The position numbers and the translations under genes are program-made. DNA of 64,000 bases from Nocardia tengchongensis (GTDB lineage Bacteria; Actinomycetota; Actinomycetes; Mycobacteriales; Mycobacteriaceae): positions 5,084,001-5,148,000 of the forward strand of contig NZ_CP074371.1 in NCBI RefSeq assembly GCF_018362975.1, given 5' to 3'. Below, piece by piece: positions 36,295-47,096 of the stretch; position 1 is the first letter of the stretch, and every line of letters starts with the position of its first letter. Under the pieces are notes generated by a model. That model was given only the letters and a program-made list of their open reading frames with translations. It made no database searches and was not told the DNA's origin.

Positions 36295-37901
36295 ACGGCT
36301 CGATCGTTCCGGTGGTCATCGTCGGCGCGGGCCCGACCGGGCTCACCGCGGCCACCCTGCTGGCTCAGTACGGCATCGAGGTCCTCGTGCTGGAACGCTG
36401 GGACGGTGTCTTCCCACAGCCCCGTGCGGTGCACCTCGACGGCGAAATACGCCGCATCCTGGCCAAACTCGGAATCGGGACTGCCTTCGACGCCATCACC
36501 CGGCCCGCGCTGGGACTGCGCCTGCTCGACCGCGATCAACGCGTGCTCGGCCAGATCGACCGCGACCCGGCGGGCGGGCGCAACGGCTACCCCGAAGCGA
36601 ACCTGTTCGACCAGCCCGAACTGGAAGCGCTGCTGCGCGCCAACCTCGAACACCACCGATCCGTCACCGTGCACGGCAACGCCGAAGTCACCGCTATCAC
36701 CGCCGAAACCGACTGCGTGCGAATCGATTACACCGACCGCCTCACCGGATCAGCGGGAACCGTGCGCGCAAGATACCTGCTCGGCTGCGACGGCGCCAAC
36801 AGCCTGATCCGCGCCGCCATCGGCGCACACATGCAGGACATGAGATTCGAACAACGCTGGCTGGTCGTCGATGTCGCCACCACCGCCGAACTGGACCAAT
36901 GGGAAGGGGTCCACCAAGTCTGCGACCCCGAACGCGCCGCCACCTACATGCGCATCGGGAAAACCCGCCACCGCTGGGAATTCCGCCTGCGGCCCGGCGA
37001 AACCGCCGACGACTATCCAGATGTCAGCCGACTGCACCCGCTGATCCGTCCCTGGACCGCAGACACCCCGGTCGAGGAGTTGGATGTGGTTCGGGTCGCC
37101 GAATACACCTTCCGCGCCCAAGCCGCCGACCGCTGGCAGCGCGGACGAGTCTTCATCCTCGGCGATGCCGCCCACCTCACCCCGCCATTCATCGGGCAGG
37201 GACTGTGCGCTGGACTCCGCGACGCGGCGAACCTCACCTGGAAGCTGGCGGCGGTCCTGGCCGGCAACCTGCCCGCAGACCTGCTCGATACCTACGAGGC
37301 CGAGCGAAAACCACACGCGCGCAGCATGATCCGCCTCGCCAAACTAATCGGCATGATCATGACCGACGGCGGTGAACTGGGCAATCGACTGCGTGGCGTG
37401 CTTGCCCCGCATCTGCACCGCATTCCCGGCCTCACCGCACAGATCACCAGCGGCGAAACACCACCGCTGCGCCGCGGCGGCATGGTCACGGCGCCCTTAC
37501 TCCGGCGTGGTCTGGCCGGCCGACTCGTCCCGAATTGTCGGCTCGCCGATGGTCGCCGTGTCGACGACGCCATCGCCGGTCGCTACGCGGTCATCACCAC
37601 CGCCGCACCGACAACCGCGCAACGTGAGTGCATCGAACAACACGGCGGAATTCTGCTCACCGCCGAGCGCGACGGCGAATTGCACCGCTGGCTTCGCGAT
37701 GCGCGCACCACCGCCGCCCTGGTCCGCCCGGATGGGACCATCCAGCGAACCGGAAGCAAGCTGACACAGCTGTGCACCGACATCGTCGACCTCCACTGGA
37801 GCGCCGCGCACGGGACAACGCTCGAGCAGCACGAACCCGAGGCCCAGACGCCGCCTTCAACCCGGGAATCCGCCGGAACAATGGCGAATCCTGATATCTG
37901 A
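36291..37901 (+). CDS. FAD-dependent aromatic hydroxylase (MhpA-like)
   Basis: A 536-residue class-A monooxygenase. FAD motif VVIVGAGPTGLTAATLL at residue 8, the DG motif LGCDGANSLIRAAIG near 165, the GD motif VFILGDAAHLTPPFIGQGLCAGLRDA near 285 (core GDAAH). It is like 3-(3-hydroxyphenyl)propionate hydroxylase, which makes a catechol for extradiol cleavage. It ends the five-gene overlapping operon begun at 31960. The substrate may be a hydroxyphenyl acid, consistent with the CoA ligase, but this is inference. Confidence 0.9.
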   Translation: MNGSIVPVVIVGAGPTGLTAATLLAQYGIEVLVLERWDGVFPQPRAVHLDGEIRRILAKLGIGTAFDAITRPALGLRLLDRDQRVLGQIDRDPAGGRNGYPEANLFDQPELEALLRANLEHHRSVTVHGNAEVTAITAETDCVRIDYTDRLTGSAGTVRARYLLGCDGANSLIRAAIGAHMQDMRFEQRWLVVDVATTAELDQWEGVHQVCDPERAATYMRIGKTRHRWEFRLRPGETADDYPDVSRLHPLIRPWTADTPVEELDVVRVAEYTFRAQAADRWQRGRVFILGDAAHLTPPFIGQGLCAGLRDAANLTWKLAAVLAGNLPADLLDTYEAERKPHARSMIRLAKLIGMIMTDGGELGNRLRGVLAPHLHRIPGLTAQITSGETPPLRRGGMVTAPLLRRGLAGRLVPNCRLADGRRVDDAIAGRYAVITTAAPTTAQRECIEQHGGILLTAERDGELHRWLRDARTTAALVRPDGTIQRTGSKLTQLCTDIVDLHWSAAHGTTLEQHEPEAQTPPSTRESAGTMANPDI

Positions 37902-38498
37902 GTGCCTGGGAAGCAGTCGGAGGACTGCAAGGTTCTTTTGCGGGAAGCATCGCACAGCAGACGGTGGGGCTGCATGCCTGGATATGGATCCATGCCAAGC
38001 CACCCCGACATCTTCGCTCCGAATGTGATCACGACGCACTCAACGACTTTCAGTTGAGCAGAGTCGATCGCGACTTCTGCCATCACCGGGTTGCTCTCGA
38101 CGACAAGGACCCTATCGGGCGCTGTCGCGGGGGTCTGCGGCGGTTTGAATTCTGTTGCAGAGCGCGGGAATTGGCTCATGATGGATCCTTGGCAGATGGG
38201 TCCCCGACCGTCGAATCCGCAGCCTATCGGAGCTGAGTGGAGGCGATCCTGCGCTCTCGATGGCGGTACCGCGATCGACGTGCTTCAACACTGTGTCAAC
38301 CCGCAATCGGTCTATGGGGAAGCGAGGAAGCGGCGGAGGCGGCGGTTACATCCCGGTTACCACAACGGCGTATGTGAGGTCGGAATTGGCCTGCGGTGAC
38401 AATGCCCGCGGCGAATTTTGTTGATGCACGACGGTGTCTGGCGGCGGCGTGATTTCTACTGTTGTCGTCATGCCCTGTACCCGTTCTGAGGACCGCTG
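37902..38498. other. Interval of about 600 bp with one doubtful frame
   Basis: Lower GC than its neighbours. A minus-strand frame begins at ATG 38179 with an AAGGA element 6 bp upstream (MSQFPRSATEFKPPQTPA, then PDRVLVVESNPVMAEVAID). It soon runs antisense into the hydroxylase, so if real it is a truncated gene start. No domain recognised. Confidence 0.35.
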
Positions 38499-39401
38499 AT
38501 GAACCCTTTCTCGACTCTGCCGGACCGTCGTGCGGCTGCCGCACCGGACGCGGCCGCCGTCGCCGACGACAGCACTGACCTGAACAATGCAGGATTCCTG
38601 GACGCTGTGCGGCGTGCCGCCGCTACCCTGCGCGCCGCGGGAGTCTCGAGCGGCGACGTGGTCGCGATCATGTTGCCCAACACTGCCGCCTATGTCGTAT
38701 CCCTGTTCGCTACCTGGCGTGTGGGTGCCACGGTCAGCCCTATCGACCCGTCGCTGACCTCCGCAGAAGCCGACTATCAGCTGACCGATACCGGCGCCAA
38801 GGTCCTGATCACCGCGCAGCGGCCCACCTCCGACGCGGCGGTCCACGTCGTCATTCCCGCCGACGATCTCACCGCCGCTGACCCTGATGTCGCCGAACCC
38901 GCACGGCCCCGCAACGACACACTGGCGCTGCTGTTCCGCACCCACGGCACGGGCAGATCCCACAGCGTGACGGTCGACCACGCCAACCTCAACGCCATGT
39001 GCTCGGTGGCAATCGAGGCATTCGAACTCACCGCAGCCGACCACAGCCTGCTGCATCTGCCGTTGTTCCACGTCAACAGCATCGTTGTCGGCACTGTGTC
39101 GCCGCTGCTCGCCGGTGGGCGCGCCACCGTGGCCTCGAGCCCGAAGACTTTCTTCGACCGGATCGAGCGCAGCCGTGCCACATGCATCTGCGCTGTCCCG
39201 GCCACGTATGCACTGCTGACGGACCTGCCCGCCCACATCCGGCCGAACACCTCATCTGTGCGGTTCGCCATCTGCGGCGCGGCCCCGGCAAACGCCGAAC
39301 TGCTGACCGAATTCCAACGCCGCTACGGAATTCCGATTATCGACGGCTATGTCTCCGAAGTTCCGGTGCGAGCACGCCGCGCACCGTCACCCGCACGATG
39401 A
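38499..39401 (+). pseudogene. Acyl-CoA ligase, C-terminally truncated
   Basis: 300 residues of an adenylate-forming ligase that should be about 500. N-terminal and core parts are present (ALLFRTHGTGRSHSVTVDH at the ATP motif, weaker than consensus; LPLFHVNSIVVGTVSPLL). The frame is lost at IIDGYVSEVPV, where IIDGYGLSE is expected, just before motif A5, so the adenylation site and the catalytic lysine domain are missing. The following 85 bp lead directly to the PucR gene, suggesting a deletion. A non-functional remnant. Confidence 0.75.
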
Positions 39402-39485
39402 ACACCGCCGGAATACTCCCGCCAGGCCAGCTAGCTGATTCGGACCGCTGCCCCGCAGAACAAGCCCGCGATTTCGCGCGCGGCA

Positions 39486-40793
39486 ATGGCGCAGTACTAC
39501 CGTTGGGGAGTGACGACTTCTCGTCGCGGCGGTGATGCCGAAGTGAGCCGCTATGTCGCGGAGATCGCCGCCCGCATGAACAAGCGGGTGACGGAGATCG
39601 CCGCGATCGTGCGGCGCGGTCTCGAGGACGAGATCCCCGAACTGCGGGGTGACCCCCGCACCATCGAACTGCTTGGTGCCAGCGTCGAAGGCAATGTCGA
39701 CACCATCCTGCACGCGCTGCAGCACGACATACCAGTTGCACGGATCAACGCTCCCACCGCGGCCATCGAATACGCCAGACGCCTTGCCCAGCACGGAGTT
39801 CCGGTCGAGGCCCTGGTGCGTGCCTATCGGGTCGGGCATCGGCGGATGACCGAGTTGGTCTTCGCGGAATTGCGGGCCGGCGCTATCGCGCCCGCCGACG
39901 GTGTCGCTGTCGCGGAGGCGATCACCACCGCGACGTTCGAGTACGTCGACTGGATCACCATGCAGGTCGTCGCGGTGTACGAGACCGAGCGCGAGCAGTG
40001 GCTGGAGAGCCGCAACAGCACCCGCGCGCTGCTCGTGCGTGAGGTGCTGTCCGGGAGTAAGTCGGTCGATATCGACGCCGCGACCGAATCCATCCGCTAC
40101 CCGCTGAGTTGGCATCACCTGGCGCTGATCCTCTGGTATCCCGACACCAGCGCCAGCAGCGACGAGCTGACCCGGTTGCAACGCTTCGCCCGTGAGCTGG
40201 CCGAGGCGGTCGGCACCGAGGCCGCGCCGCTGTTCGGGGCCGCCGACCGGACGAGCGCATGGGCCTGGCTGCCATATCGATCCGAGCAGCCCGATGCGGT
40301 GGCCAAGGTCCGTGGTTTCGCGAGTATGCGGCTGGACGCACCGCGTTTGGCGATCGGCATCCTGGGCCAGGGGATATCAGGGTTCCGCCGGTCCCATCGG
40401 CAGGCGCTGCGCGCGCGCTCGGTCGCGCTCGCGCGCACCGACGTCGAACCGAGGATCATCGCCGCGAGCGATCCGGGGCTGACGACCGCGGCGCTGCTCG
40501 GCGCCGGCGCCGAGGTCGGCGAATGGGTGAGCGAGATGCTCGGCGAATTGGCTGCCGACAACGACAACGATGCCCGGCTACGCGAGACGCTGCGGGTGTT
40601 CCTGCGCACCGGATGCAGCTACAAGGCGGCCGCCGCGGAGCTCGATCTCCATGCCAATTCGGTGAAATACCGGGTCGGGCGGGCAGTTTCGCGACGCGGG
40701 CGGCCGATCACCGACGACCGGTTGGACGTCGAGTTGGCGCTGCTGATCTGCCACTGGTACGGCGCCGCGGTGCTGCGGCCGAATTCGGACTGA
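39486..40793 (+). CDS. PucR/CdaR-type transcriptional regulator
   Basis: About 435 residues. The C-terminal 60 residues carry the PucR helix-turn-helix (RLRETLRVFLRTGCSYKAAAAELDLHANSVKYRVGRA, core SYKAAAAELDLHANSV). The middle region is GGDEF-like CdaR (residues 200-330), and the N-terminal 180 residues are helical (RsbRD-like). The start is uncertain: ATG 39486 or GTG 39510. PucR members activate catabolic genes in response to pathway substrates, so it may act on the neighbouring ligase remnant or operon 2. Same direction as operon 2, but separated by the broken ligase. Confidence 0.85.
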   Translation: MAQYYRWGVTTSRRGGDAEVSRYVAEIAARMNKRVTEIAAIVRRGLEDEIPELRGDPRTIELLGASVEGNVDTILHALQHDIPVARINAPTAAIEYARRLAQHGVPVEALVRAYRVGHRRMTELVFAELRAGAIAPADGVAVAEAITTATFEYVDWITMQVVAVYETEREQWLESRNSTRALLVREVLSGSKSVDIDAATESIRYPLSWHHLALILWYPDTSASSDELTRLQRFARELAEAVGTEAAPLFGAADRTSAWAWLPYRSEQPDAVAKVRGFASMRLDAPRLAIGILGQGISGFRRSHRQALRARSVALARTDVEPRIIAASDPGLTTAALLGAGAEVGEWVSEMLGELAADNDNDARLRETLRVFLRTGCSYKAAAAELDLHANSVKYRVGRAVSRRGRPITDDRLDVELALLICHWYGAAVLRPNSD

Positions 40794-40875
40794 CCGCGGC
40801 GGCAAACCCGCACGCAGACGTCGTTCCCGGAGATCAGCCGCGCTAAGAGTGACTACTTCTCACTGGCCCTCACGG

Positions 40876-40907
40876 GCTGTTTCATGGGCGGCCACCTATG
40901 AAACAGC
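40876..40907. terminator. Hairpin after the PucR gene
   Basis: GCTGTTTCAT and ATGAAACAGC form 10-bp arms around a 12-nt loop, 83 bp past the PucR stop. Probably a terminator. Confidence 0.5.
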
Positions 40908-41005
40908 GCAACGAAACAGCGCAACCCGGGCGCGCGGTCCCGGACGTTCCCCGTTCCACAGGCCGGGAGAATTATCCACGGACGCCAACCCACGCGTCGG
41001 TCCTG

Positions 41006-41351
41006 TCAGCGCATGCCCAGTACGCGACGTAGTCCGCGTGCGGGCCGACTCGTGCTGATCGCGGTGGCCAGCCCCTGGCGGCGGCCACTCACCAGGTCGA
41101 TCGTCGCGGCGGTGTTGCCACCGAATTTGCGCTCGGACGCCGTTTCGGGGGCGTCGTCTGAGGTGTCTTCGAGGTACTTGTCCGGCAGTGACAGCTTGGC
41201 GATGGTCCGCCATGTCTTGAGGTACTGCACCGGCAGAGGGCCGGTCGTGTAGGGCAGGTCGTACTTCTCGCACAGCGCCCGCACTTTGACCGCGATCTCG
41301 GTGTACCGGTTGGACGGCAGATCCGGGTAGATGTGGTGTTAGATCTGGTAG
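41006..41351 (-). pseudogene. Fatty-acid desaturase, 3' fragment
   Basis: The C-terminal part of a DesA3-like membrane desaturase: HHIYPDLPSNRYTEIAVKVRA (conserved core HHIYPDLPSNRY) followed by YDLPYTTGPLPVQYLKTWRT and a charged tail. The third His box reads SYQI-stop-HH: the expected Glu codon is TAA. The reading frame is cut at 41351 by a transposon. The matching upstream part lies beyond that transposon at 45047. Removing the transposon and one copy of the 8-bp duplication rejoins NLSYQI to HHIYPDL in frame, proving the two were one gene. Confidence 0.85.
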
Positions 41352-41466
41352 GAGCAATGATCAAAACCTGTGGATGACCGGGGAGGGAGTACCTTCCCGG
41401 ATGATCTAGAAATCAACGGTTTTGATCAGCCTGGCGCGCCAACGCCGGGTGGGAAGGTACGTCCCG

Positions 41467-42746
41467 ATGCTCAAGGTAGTCCAAGGTGGCGAGGAGCCCA
41501 ACGGGGGTGCGGCCGGGTTTCGGTCGCTGCTCGATGAGATCGTGCGTGATGGTGCGCGGCAGATGCAGGCGGCGGCGTTGCAGGCCGAGGTTGCGGCGTA
41601 TGTCGAGCAGTTCGCCGGCCAGGTCGACGAGAACGGCCATCGGTTGGTGATGCGTAACGGTTACCACGAGCCGCGGACCGTGGTGACCAGGGCGGGCGCG
41701 GTCGAGGTGAGGGCGCCGCGGGTGAACGACAAGCGGACGGACATCGAAACCGGTGAGTGCAAGCGGTTCTCCTCGGCGATCCTGCCGGCGTGGGCACGGA
41801 AGTCGCCGCAGATGAGCGAGGCGTTGCCGCTGCTGTACCTGCACGGATTGTCCTCGGGTGACTTCGCGCCCGCGCTCGAGCAGTTCCTGGGCACCGGCGC
41901 GGGCCTGTCGGCCTCCTCGATCACCCGGTTGACCGCGCAGTGGCAGGACGAGGCCCGCGCTTTCGGGCAGCGGGATCTGTCGAGTGTGGACTACGTGTAC
42001 CTGTGGGTCGACGGCATCCACCTGAAGATACGCCTGGAGCAGGAGAAACTCTGCCTACTGGTGATGATCGGGGTGCGCGCCGACGGCCGCAAGGAGCTCG
42101 TCGCGTTGACCGACGGGTTCCGAGAGTCGAGTGAGTCGTGGGCGGATCTGCTGCGCGATGCCCGCCGCCGTGGCATGCGTGCCCCGGTCCTGGCCGTCGG
42201 CGACGGCGCGCTGGGGTTCTGGAAGGCGCTGCGCGAGGTGTTCCCCGCCACGAAGGAGCAGCGTTGCTGGTGGCACAAACAGGGCAATGTTATTGCGGCG
42301 CTGCCGAAGTCGGCGCATCCGGGCGCGCTCGCGGCGATGAAGGAGATCTACAACGCCGAGGACGCCGACATGGCCCGCACGGCGATCAAGGCGTTCGAGC
42401 GGGACTACGGCGCGAAGTTCCCCAAAGCCGTGGCGAAGGTCGTAGACGACGCCGATGTGCTGCTGGAGTTCTACAACTACCCGGCCGACCATTGGGTACA
42501 CCTGCGCACGACGAATCCGATCGAATCCACGTTCGCGACAGTGCGATTGAGGAGCAAGGTCACCAAGGGGCCGGGCTCGCGCGCCGCCGGCATCGCGATG
42601 GTGTTCAAGCTGATCGAGTCCGCTCAGGCCCGCTGGCGCGCAGTCAACGCCCAACCCCGGTCGCCCTTGTCCGCGCCGGAGCCACCTTCGAGAGAGGCAA
42701 ACTCAAAGAACGACCGGCCGACTCGTCCGAGCAGGAGGCCGCCTGA
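41467..42746 (+). CDS. IS256-family (mutator-type) transposase, tail frameshifted
   Basis: About 426 residues if restored. DDE catalytic residues are visible: Asp in YLWVDGIHLKIRL, Asp in VLAVGDGALGFWKALREV, and Glu in RTTNPIESTFATVRLR; the CWWHKQGN motif is also present. One base appears missing near 42646-42655. The true tail (VALVRAGATFERGKL, ending EQEAA at 42746) is in the neighbouring frame, while the uncorrected frame runs on to 42831. All catalytic residues precede the break. Start ATG 41467 has GGAAGG upstream; a GTG or ATG further up is possible. Confidence 0.85.
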
Positions 42747-42754
42747 AACTCACC

Positions 42755-42779
42755 CATTCACAGGATTTGACAAGTCTCC
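42755..42779. repeat. Internal IS256 right end
   Basis: CATTCACAGGATTTGACA plus CTCC at its outer end is an inverted copy of the left end with 17 of 25 positions matching (strongest over TCAAA.CCTGTG). It lies 9 bp after the corrected transposase stop, where the right end of a simple IS would be. No duplication of left-flank bases follows it. Confidence 0.6.
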
Positions 42780-42864
42780 AGCAGGCATGTCACGCAATTC
42801 GTGTCTGCGCCGCTTTCTCGACCGCGGCTGAGAACTGCTCGGGTCGAGGTACAGATCCATTCGG

Positions 42865-44054
<1,190 letters not shown>

Positions 44055-44058
<4 letters not shown>

Positions 44059-44423
44059 AGATCGGTCGGCGGTCCGTCGGGTAGCGGCCGGACCTCGACC
44101 GTGTCGCCGGTGTTGTCGGCGACACGTGCGGCGATTGCCATCGCGCGGTCGTGGGAGTCAACGTCGACGACCGAGAAGCTCGCAAGAACCTCCTTCACCT
44201 CGGCGTACGGCCCGTCGCTGGCGACCGGACCCGAAGCCGACTTCCGCACGGTCCAGGTCAACGACGGATCGGCGAGCCCCATCGTCGTGACCAACTCGCC
44301 GGACTCGGTCAGCTCGGCACCGAGCTCCTCGTAGAACTTGCACATCGCGGCGAACTCGGGACTCGAGTAGTCGACCGACGCCCAGTCCGCCGTGTTGGTG
44401 TAGGCCAGCAGGATGTACTTCAC
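44055..44423 (-). CDS. YCII-related DGPF-domain protein
   Basis: A 122-residue YCII-like protein beginning MKYILLAYTNTADW, with the characteristic SDGPYAEVKEVLASFSVVDV (core DGPYAE, where most members have DGPFAE) near residue 72. Members are regular partners and predicted targets of ECF42 sigma factors; their biochemical role is unknown. Its TGA overlaps the sigma ATG by 4 bp, so the two are translationally coupled. Part of the transposon cargo. Confidence 0.9.
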
Positions 44424-44438
44424 GGCTCCATCCTCCCG

Positions 44439-44849
44439 CTATCCACCGACGCGCGTCATCGTCGCCTCGTAACCGCCACCGGGCCACACCCACGCGCCGG
44501 ACAGCGTGTTGCCGTCGGCGCTGAACGTGGTCCGGCAGTACGCCGGCGAGCCCTTACGGCCACCCCAGATCGTCAGCACGTCGCCGTCGAGTTCGTACTC
44601 GTAGTCGAGCGTTTCGCCGTCGCTCGAGTAGAAGCGTGACGTGACCGCCTCACTCGCCTCACCGCCGAACGGCCGTTCGTGGCCGATGACTTCGAGTCCG
44701 GAGACGTGGTGCCCGTCGCGGTCCATGTCCACGCGCTGGGACAAGAAGGCACGGCCGTCGAGCCACGCGTAGGTCGTGGTGCCGTCGGCGCCGCCGGACA
44801 CCCGCCAGGTGCCGACGAGACAGTCGAGGTCGGAGATCGAGGTACTCAT
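44439..44849 (-). CDS. DUF1579-like small beta-rich protein
   Basis: A 136-residue cytoplasmic protein. The opening LDCLVGTWRVSGGADG and later LDYEYELDGDVLTIWGG, FSADGNTLSGAWVWPGGGYEATM (core NTLSGAW) recall DUF1579 and lipocalin-like proteins that bind small molecules. ATG 44849 follows AAAGGA at 8 bp. It is the first gene of the three-gene cargo operon, 15 bp before the DGPF gene. ECF42 operons often have such small accessory genes. The promoter should lie in the roughly 170 bp between it and the transposon end at 45046. Confidence 0.75.
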   Translation of the reverse strand: MSTSISDLDCLVGTWRVSGGADGTTTYAWLDGRAFLSQRVDMDRDGHHVSGLEVIGHERPFGGEASEAVTSRFYSSDGETLDYEYELDGDVLTIWGGRKGSPAYCRTTFSADGNTLSGAWVWPGGGYEATMTRVGG

Positions 44850-45046
44850 GACGAGAGTTCCTTTCGGTTGATGGTTCCTTCGCCGGTACCACGGAGCCAG
44901 CGGACGGTCTTCGACATTCGGTCGTCGAACCGTGCGCGGCGGCGCCGCGCACACAGCTTCGACAACAGCAAGCTCGAACGCCCCGACCAGACAACCGAGG
45001 AAACGCCCAAAAGGTGATCTTGATCCACAGGTCTTGACAATTGCTC

Positions 45047-45190
45047 TCTGGTAGCTGAGGTTGCCGGTCATGAAGTCCATGACCGGCCGCCGGAGATGTT
45101 GGCACTGCCGAGCATCTGCCGCAGGTACCACTCGGGGCGGGTCTCCTCCTCGACGTCCGCCCTGGTGAATTTCTCGGCCCCGTCCGGGAA
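45047..45190 (-). pseudogene. Fatty-acid desaturase, internal fragment upstream of the transposon
   Basis: Reads FPDGAEKFTRADVEEETRP, WYLRQMLGSANISGG, then after one missing base (near 45075) VMDFMTGNLSYQ, matching the segment before the third His box of DesA3-like desaturases. The N-terminal two thirds of the gene are gone; at about 45190 it abuts an ANTAR fragment on the other strand. It is interrupted by the IS256 transposon at 45047. Confidence 0.8.
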
Positions 45191-45475
45191 ATGGCCGCCA
45201 AAGGCGTGTTGATGCGCGTCTACGGCATCGACGCCGAGCAGGCATTCGCCCTGCTGCGGTGGCGCGCGCAGGAAACCAACACCAACCTGCGGGACCTGGC
45301 CCAGCAACTACTCGCCGAGCTGGGCGAGATGCCGACGGCAGACTCGACGGTCAAGACCAGCTTCGACCACCTGCTGCTGACGGTGCACGAACGCATCCCG
45401 ACCACTCCGGCCATCGCCAAAGCCACCGACATGAGTACTCCGCCCGGAGAAGGAACCCCGCCACACAGCAGCTGA
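45191..45475 (+). pseudogene. ANTAR-domain protein, N-terminally truncated
   Basis: 94 residues: an ANTAR RNA-binding helical domain at 1-45 (MAAKGVLMRVYGIDAEQAF, then LRWRAQETNTNLRDLAQQLL), followed by a Pro/Thr/Ser-rich tail. ANTAR domains normally follow a GAF or receiver sensor, here missing. The break coincides with the deletion end of the desaturase, so both were cut by one rearrangement. An independently translated ANTAR peptide from ATG 45191 is possible but lacks a ribosome site. Confidence 0.65.
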
Positions 45476-45780
45476 CATGGCCCCTCCTGCTCCGATCCGA
45501 CGCGTTCGGAAAACGATCGATCAGCGCCAGCCCGGGCCTGCATCCGGATCCGTATCGGGCGGGATGGACAAGGGTCTCGCCCCAGCGTCCACACGTTGGA
45601 GTCGATGGTCGCGGCGATGACGCGGTCGGGGTCTGACCAGTCGTAGTGCAAGCGTTCCCAGATGCCGTGCGACCCTTCGGTGACCTCGGCCTCACCAGGG
45701 CCTTGGTCGTGCACCGCCTGCCGAGCCCGACCGGGCGACTGGCCAGAGTGTGTTGCTGCTCGGGCTGGCGATCTGCAGTC
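45476..45780. other. Interval with a probable gene fragment
   Basis: On the minus strand near 45570-45715 a frame reads TEGSHGIWERLHYDWSDPDR and VIAATIDSNVWTLG, which resembles part of an SRPBCC/polyketide-cyclase protein. No start or stop fits a complete gene. GTTCGGAAAACGATC at 45506 repeats a short string seen at 25256 and 26832. Confidence 0.4.
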
Positions 45781-45955
45781 TCAGGCGTGCAGGGCTTCCT
45801 CGACGCTGTGGTAGAGCGCGAGAAACTCTTCCAGACCGGTGATTTCGATCGGAGCAACCACCGGCCGGTTGCTGTCGACGACGATACGCAAGGGCTGCTG
45901 CAGCTTTTCGGCACTGCGACTGACCTTGAGAAGGACAGCGAGGCCATGTCCGCTA
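45781..45955 (-). pseudogene. STAS-domain (anti-sigma antagonist-like) fragment
   Basis: The C-terminal 57 codons of a STAS protein: LAVLLKVSRSAEKLQQPLRI and VAPIEITGLEEFLALYHSVE. It is cut at 45955 by the left end of the IS5-family element. The remainder is not on the far side of that element, so a deletion accompanied or followed insertion. STAS and ANTAR fragments side by side suggest a lost stress-signalling cluster. Confidence 0.65.
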
Positions 45956-46822
45956 GAGCTCCTAACAGGTTCGGTCAGTTGGCGTCGGGTTGCGTTGCAG
46001 TGCAGGATGTTTCGTTGTGGCAGCATCCTGGATCGTGGATGACGAGTTGTGGGCGGTAATCGAACCGCTACTGCCGGTGAAACCGGCCGGGACACCAGGA
46101 CCGCCACAGATGGACTCCCGTCTGGTGCTGCAGGGGATCTTGTTCGTGCTGATCACCGGGATCGGATGGGAAGACCTGCCCCAGGAGCTGGGTTTCGGGT
46201 CCGGAATGACGTGTTGGCGCAGGCTGCGGGACTGGCAAGCCGCCGGGACGTTCGAGCAGATCCATCAAGCCGTCCTCGCCCGAGCCCATTTCGCCCGATT
46301 GATCGACTTCGACCGGGTCATGGTCGACGGTTCGCACGTGCGGGCGAAAAAAGGGGCGCCGCAACAGGTCCCAGCCCGGTCGACCGCGCCAAAACCGGTT
46401 CCAAGCACCACATCCTGACCTGCGCGAACGGATTCCCGCTCGCCGTCGCACTGTCCGCGGCCAACGTCAACGATCACCTGATGTTGCCCACACTGCTCGA
46501 CCGGGTCCAGCCCCTGCGCGGGCGTGCGGGCCAACCCCGACGCCGGATCACCAACCTGATCGCCGACAAGGGATGCGACTACCCCAGCGTCTATTCCGAA
46601 CTGCGGCAACGACATATCACCGGCTACATCGCCCGACGCGGCACCCGCGACAAAGTCACCGCCGGCCGCTGGATCGTCGAGCAAACCTTCGCCCTGCTTC
46701 ACCAGTACCGGCGACTGGCCATCCGATGGGAACGCCGCACCGACATCCACCACGGATTCCTCGACCTCGCCGCAGCACTCATCTGCTGGCGACGACTCAG
46801 CAACCGAACCCGATAGGAGCTC
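45956..46822. mobile_element. IS5-family insertion sequence
   Basis: An 867-bp element. Left end GAGCTCCTAACAGGTTCGGT (45956-45975) and right end ACCGAACCCGATAGGAGCTC (46803-46822) are inverted repeats with 18 of 20 matches. Flanks read CTA and TTA, close to the short TA-type duplications of the IS427 group. It carries one transposase in two overlapping frames. Confidence 0.8.
46017..46816 (+). CDS. IS5-family transposase made by -1 frameshifting
   Basis: Frame A (to stop 46418) holds the N-terminal HTH_OrfB-like part (DDELWAVIEPLLPV, GIGWEDLPQELGFGSGMTCWRRL) and the first catalytic Asp in DRVMVDGSHVRAKKGA. Frame B (to 46816) holds the second Asp in LIADKGCD and the Glu region RWIVEQTFALLHQYRRLAIRWE (core VEQTFA). 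The frames are related by -1, and the overlap contains AAAAAAG at about 46346, a typical programmed slippage site. The fused product would be about 266 residues. GTG 46017 is the likely start. Confidence 0.85.
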
Positions 46823-47096
46823 TTAGCACGGAGGCGGCTGCTTGGTGAGTGAGTCGTAGGTCGGAGGCTCGGTCAACCACAAGGTGCACATCCGCGCTCG
46901 CCGCGCCGCGGCTTCCTGGTCTTCGTCTGTCAGCGGTCCCCACTGCGAGTGAACCGATCCTGCCGGCAGGCATGGCACCGGCTCGCCTTGGTTGGTGCAG
47001 TTGTCGTCGGCGGACGCGGTGCCGGCGCCGACGGCTACACCGGTGACGATCGACCCGAACAATGGCGGCGATCATCATAATTTTCGTCATCTTCAT
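46823..47096 (-). CDS. Small secreted protein with a probable indel in the signal peptide
   Basis: About 90 residues. ATG 47096 has AGGAGC 7 bp upstream and starts MKMTKIMMIAAI. After one surplus base near 47063 the frame continues FGSIVTGVAVGAGTASA, completing a Sec signal peptide cleaved after ASA. The mature part (DDNCTNQGEPVPCLPAG, AAARRARMCTLWLTEPP) has four cysteines and no recognised family. The stop TAA is formed from the base triplet adjoining the IS5 right end, so the original C-terminus may have been different. Confidence 0.55.

Noticed and set aside
41351..42779. A simple IS256 insertion ending at the internal repeat
   Set aside because: The bases outside 42779 do not duplicate those left of 41352, whereas the bases outside 45046 do, and the disrupted desaturase resumes only after 45046.
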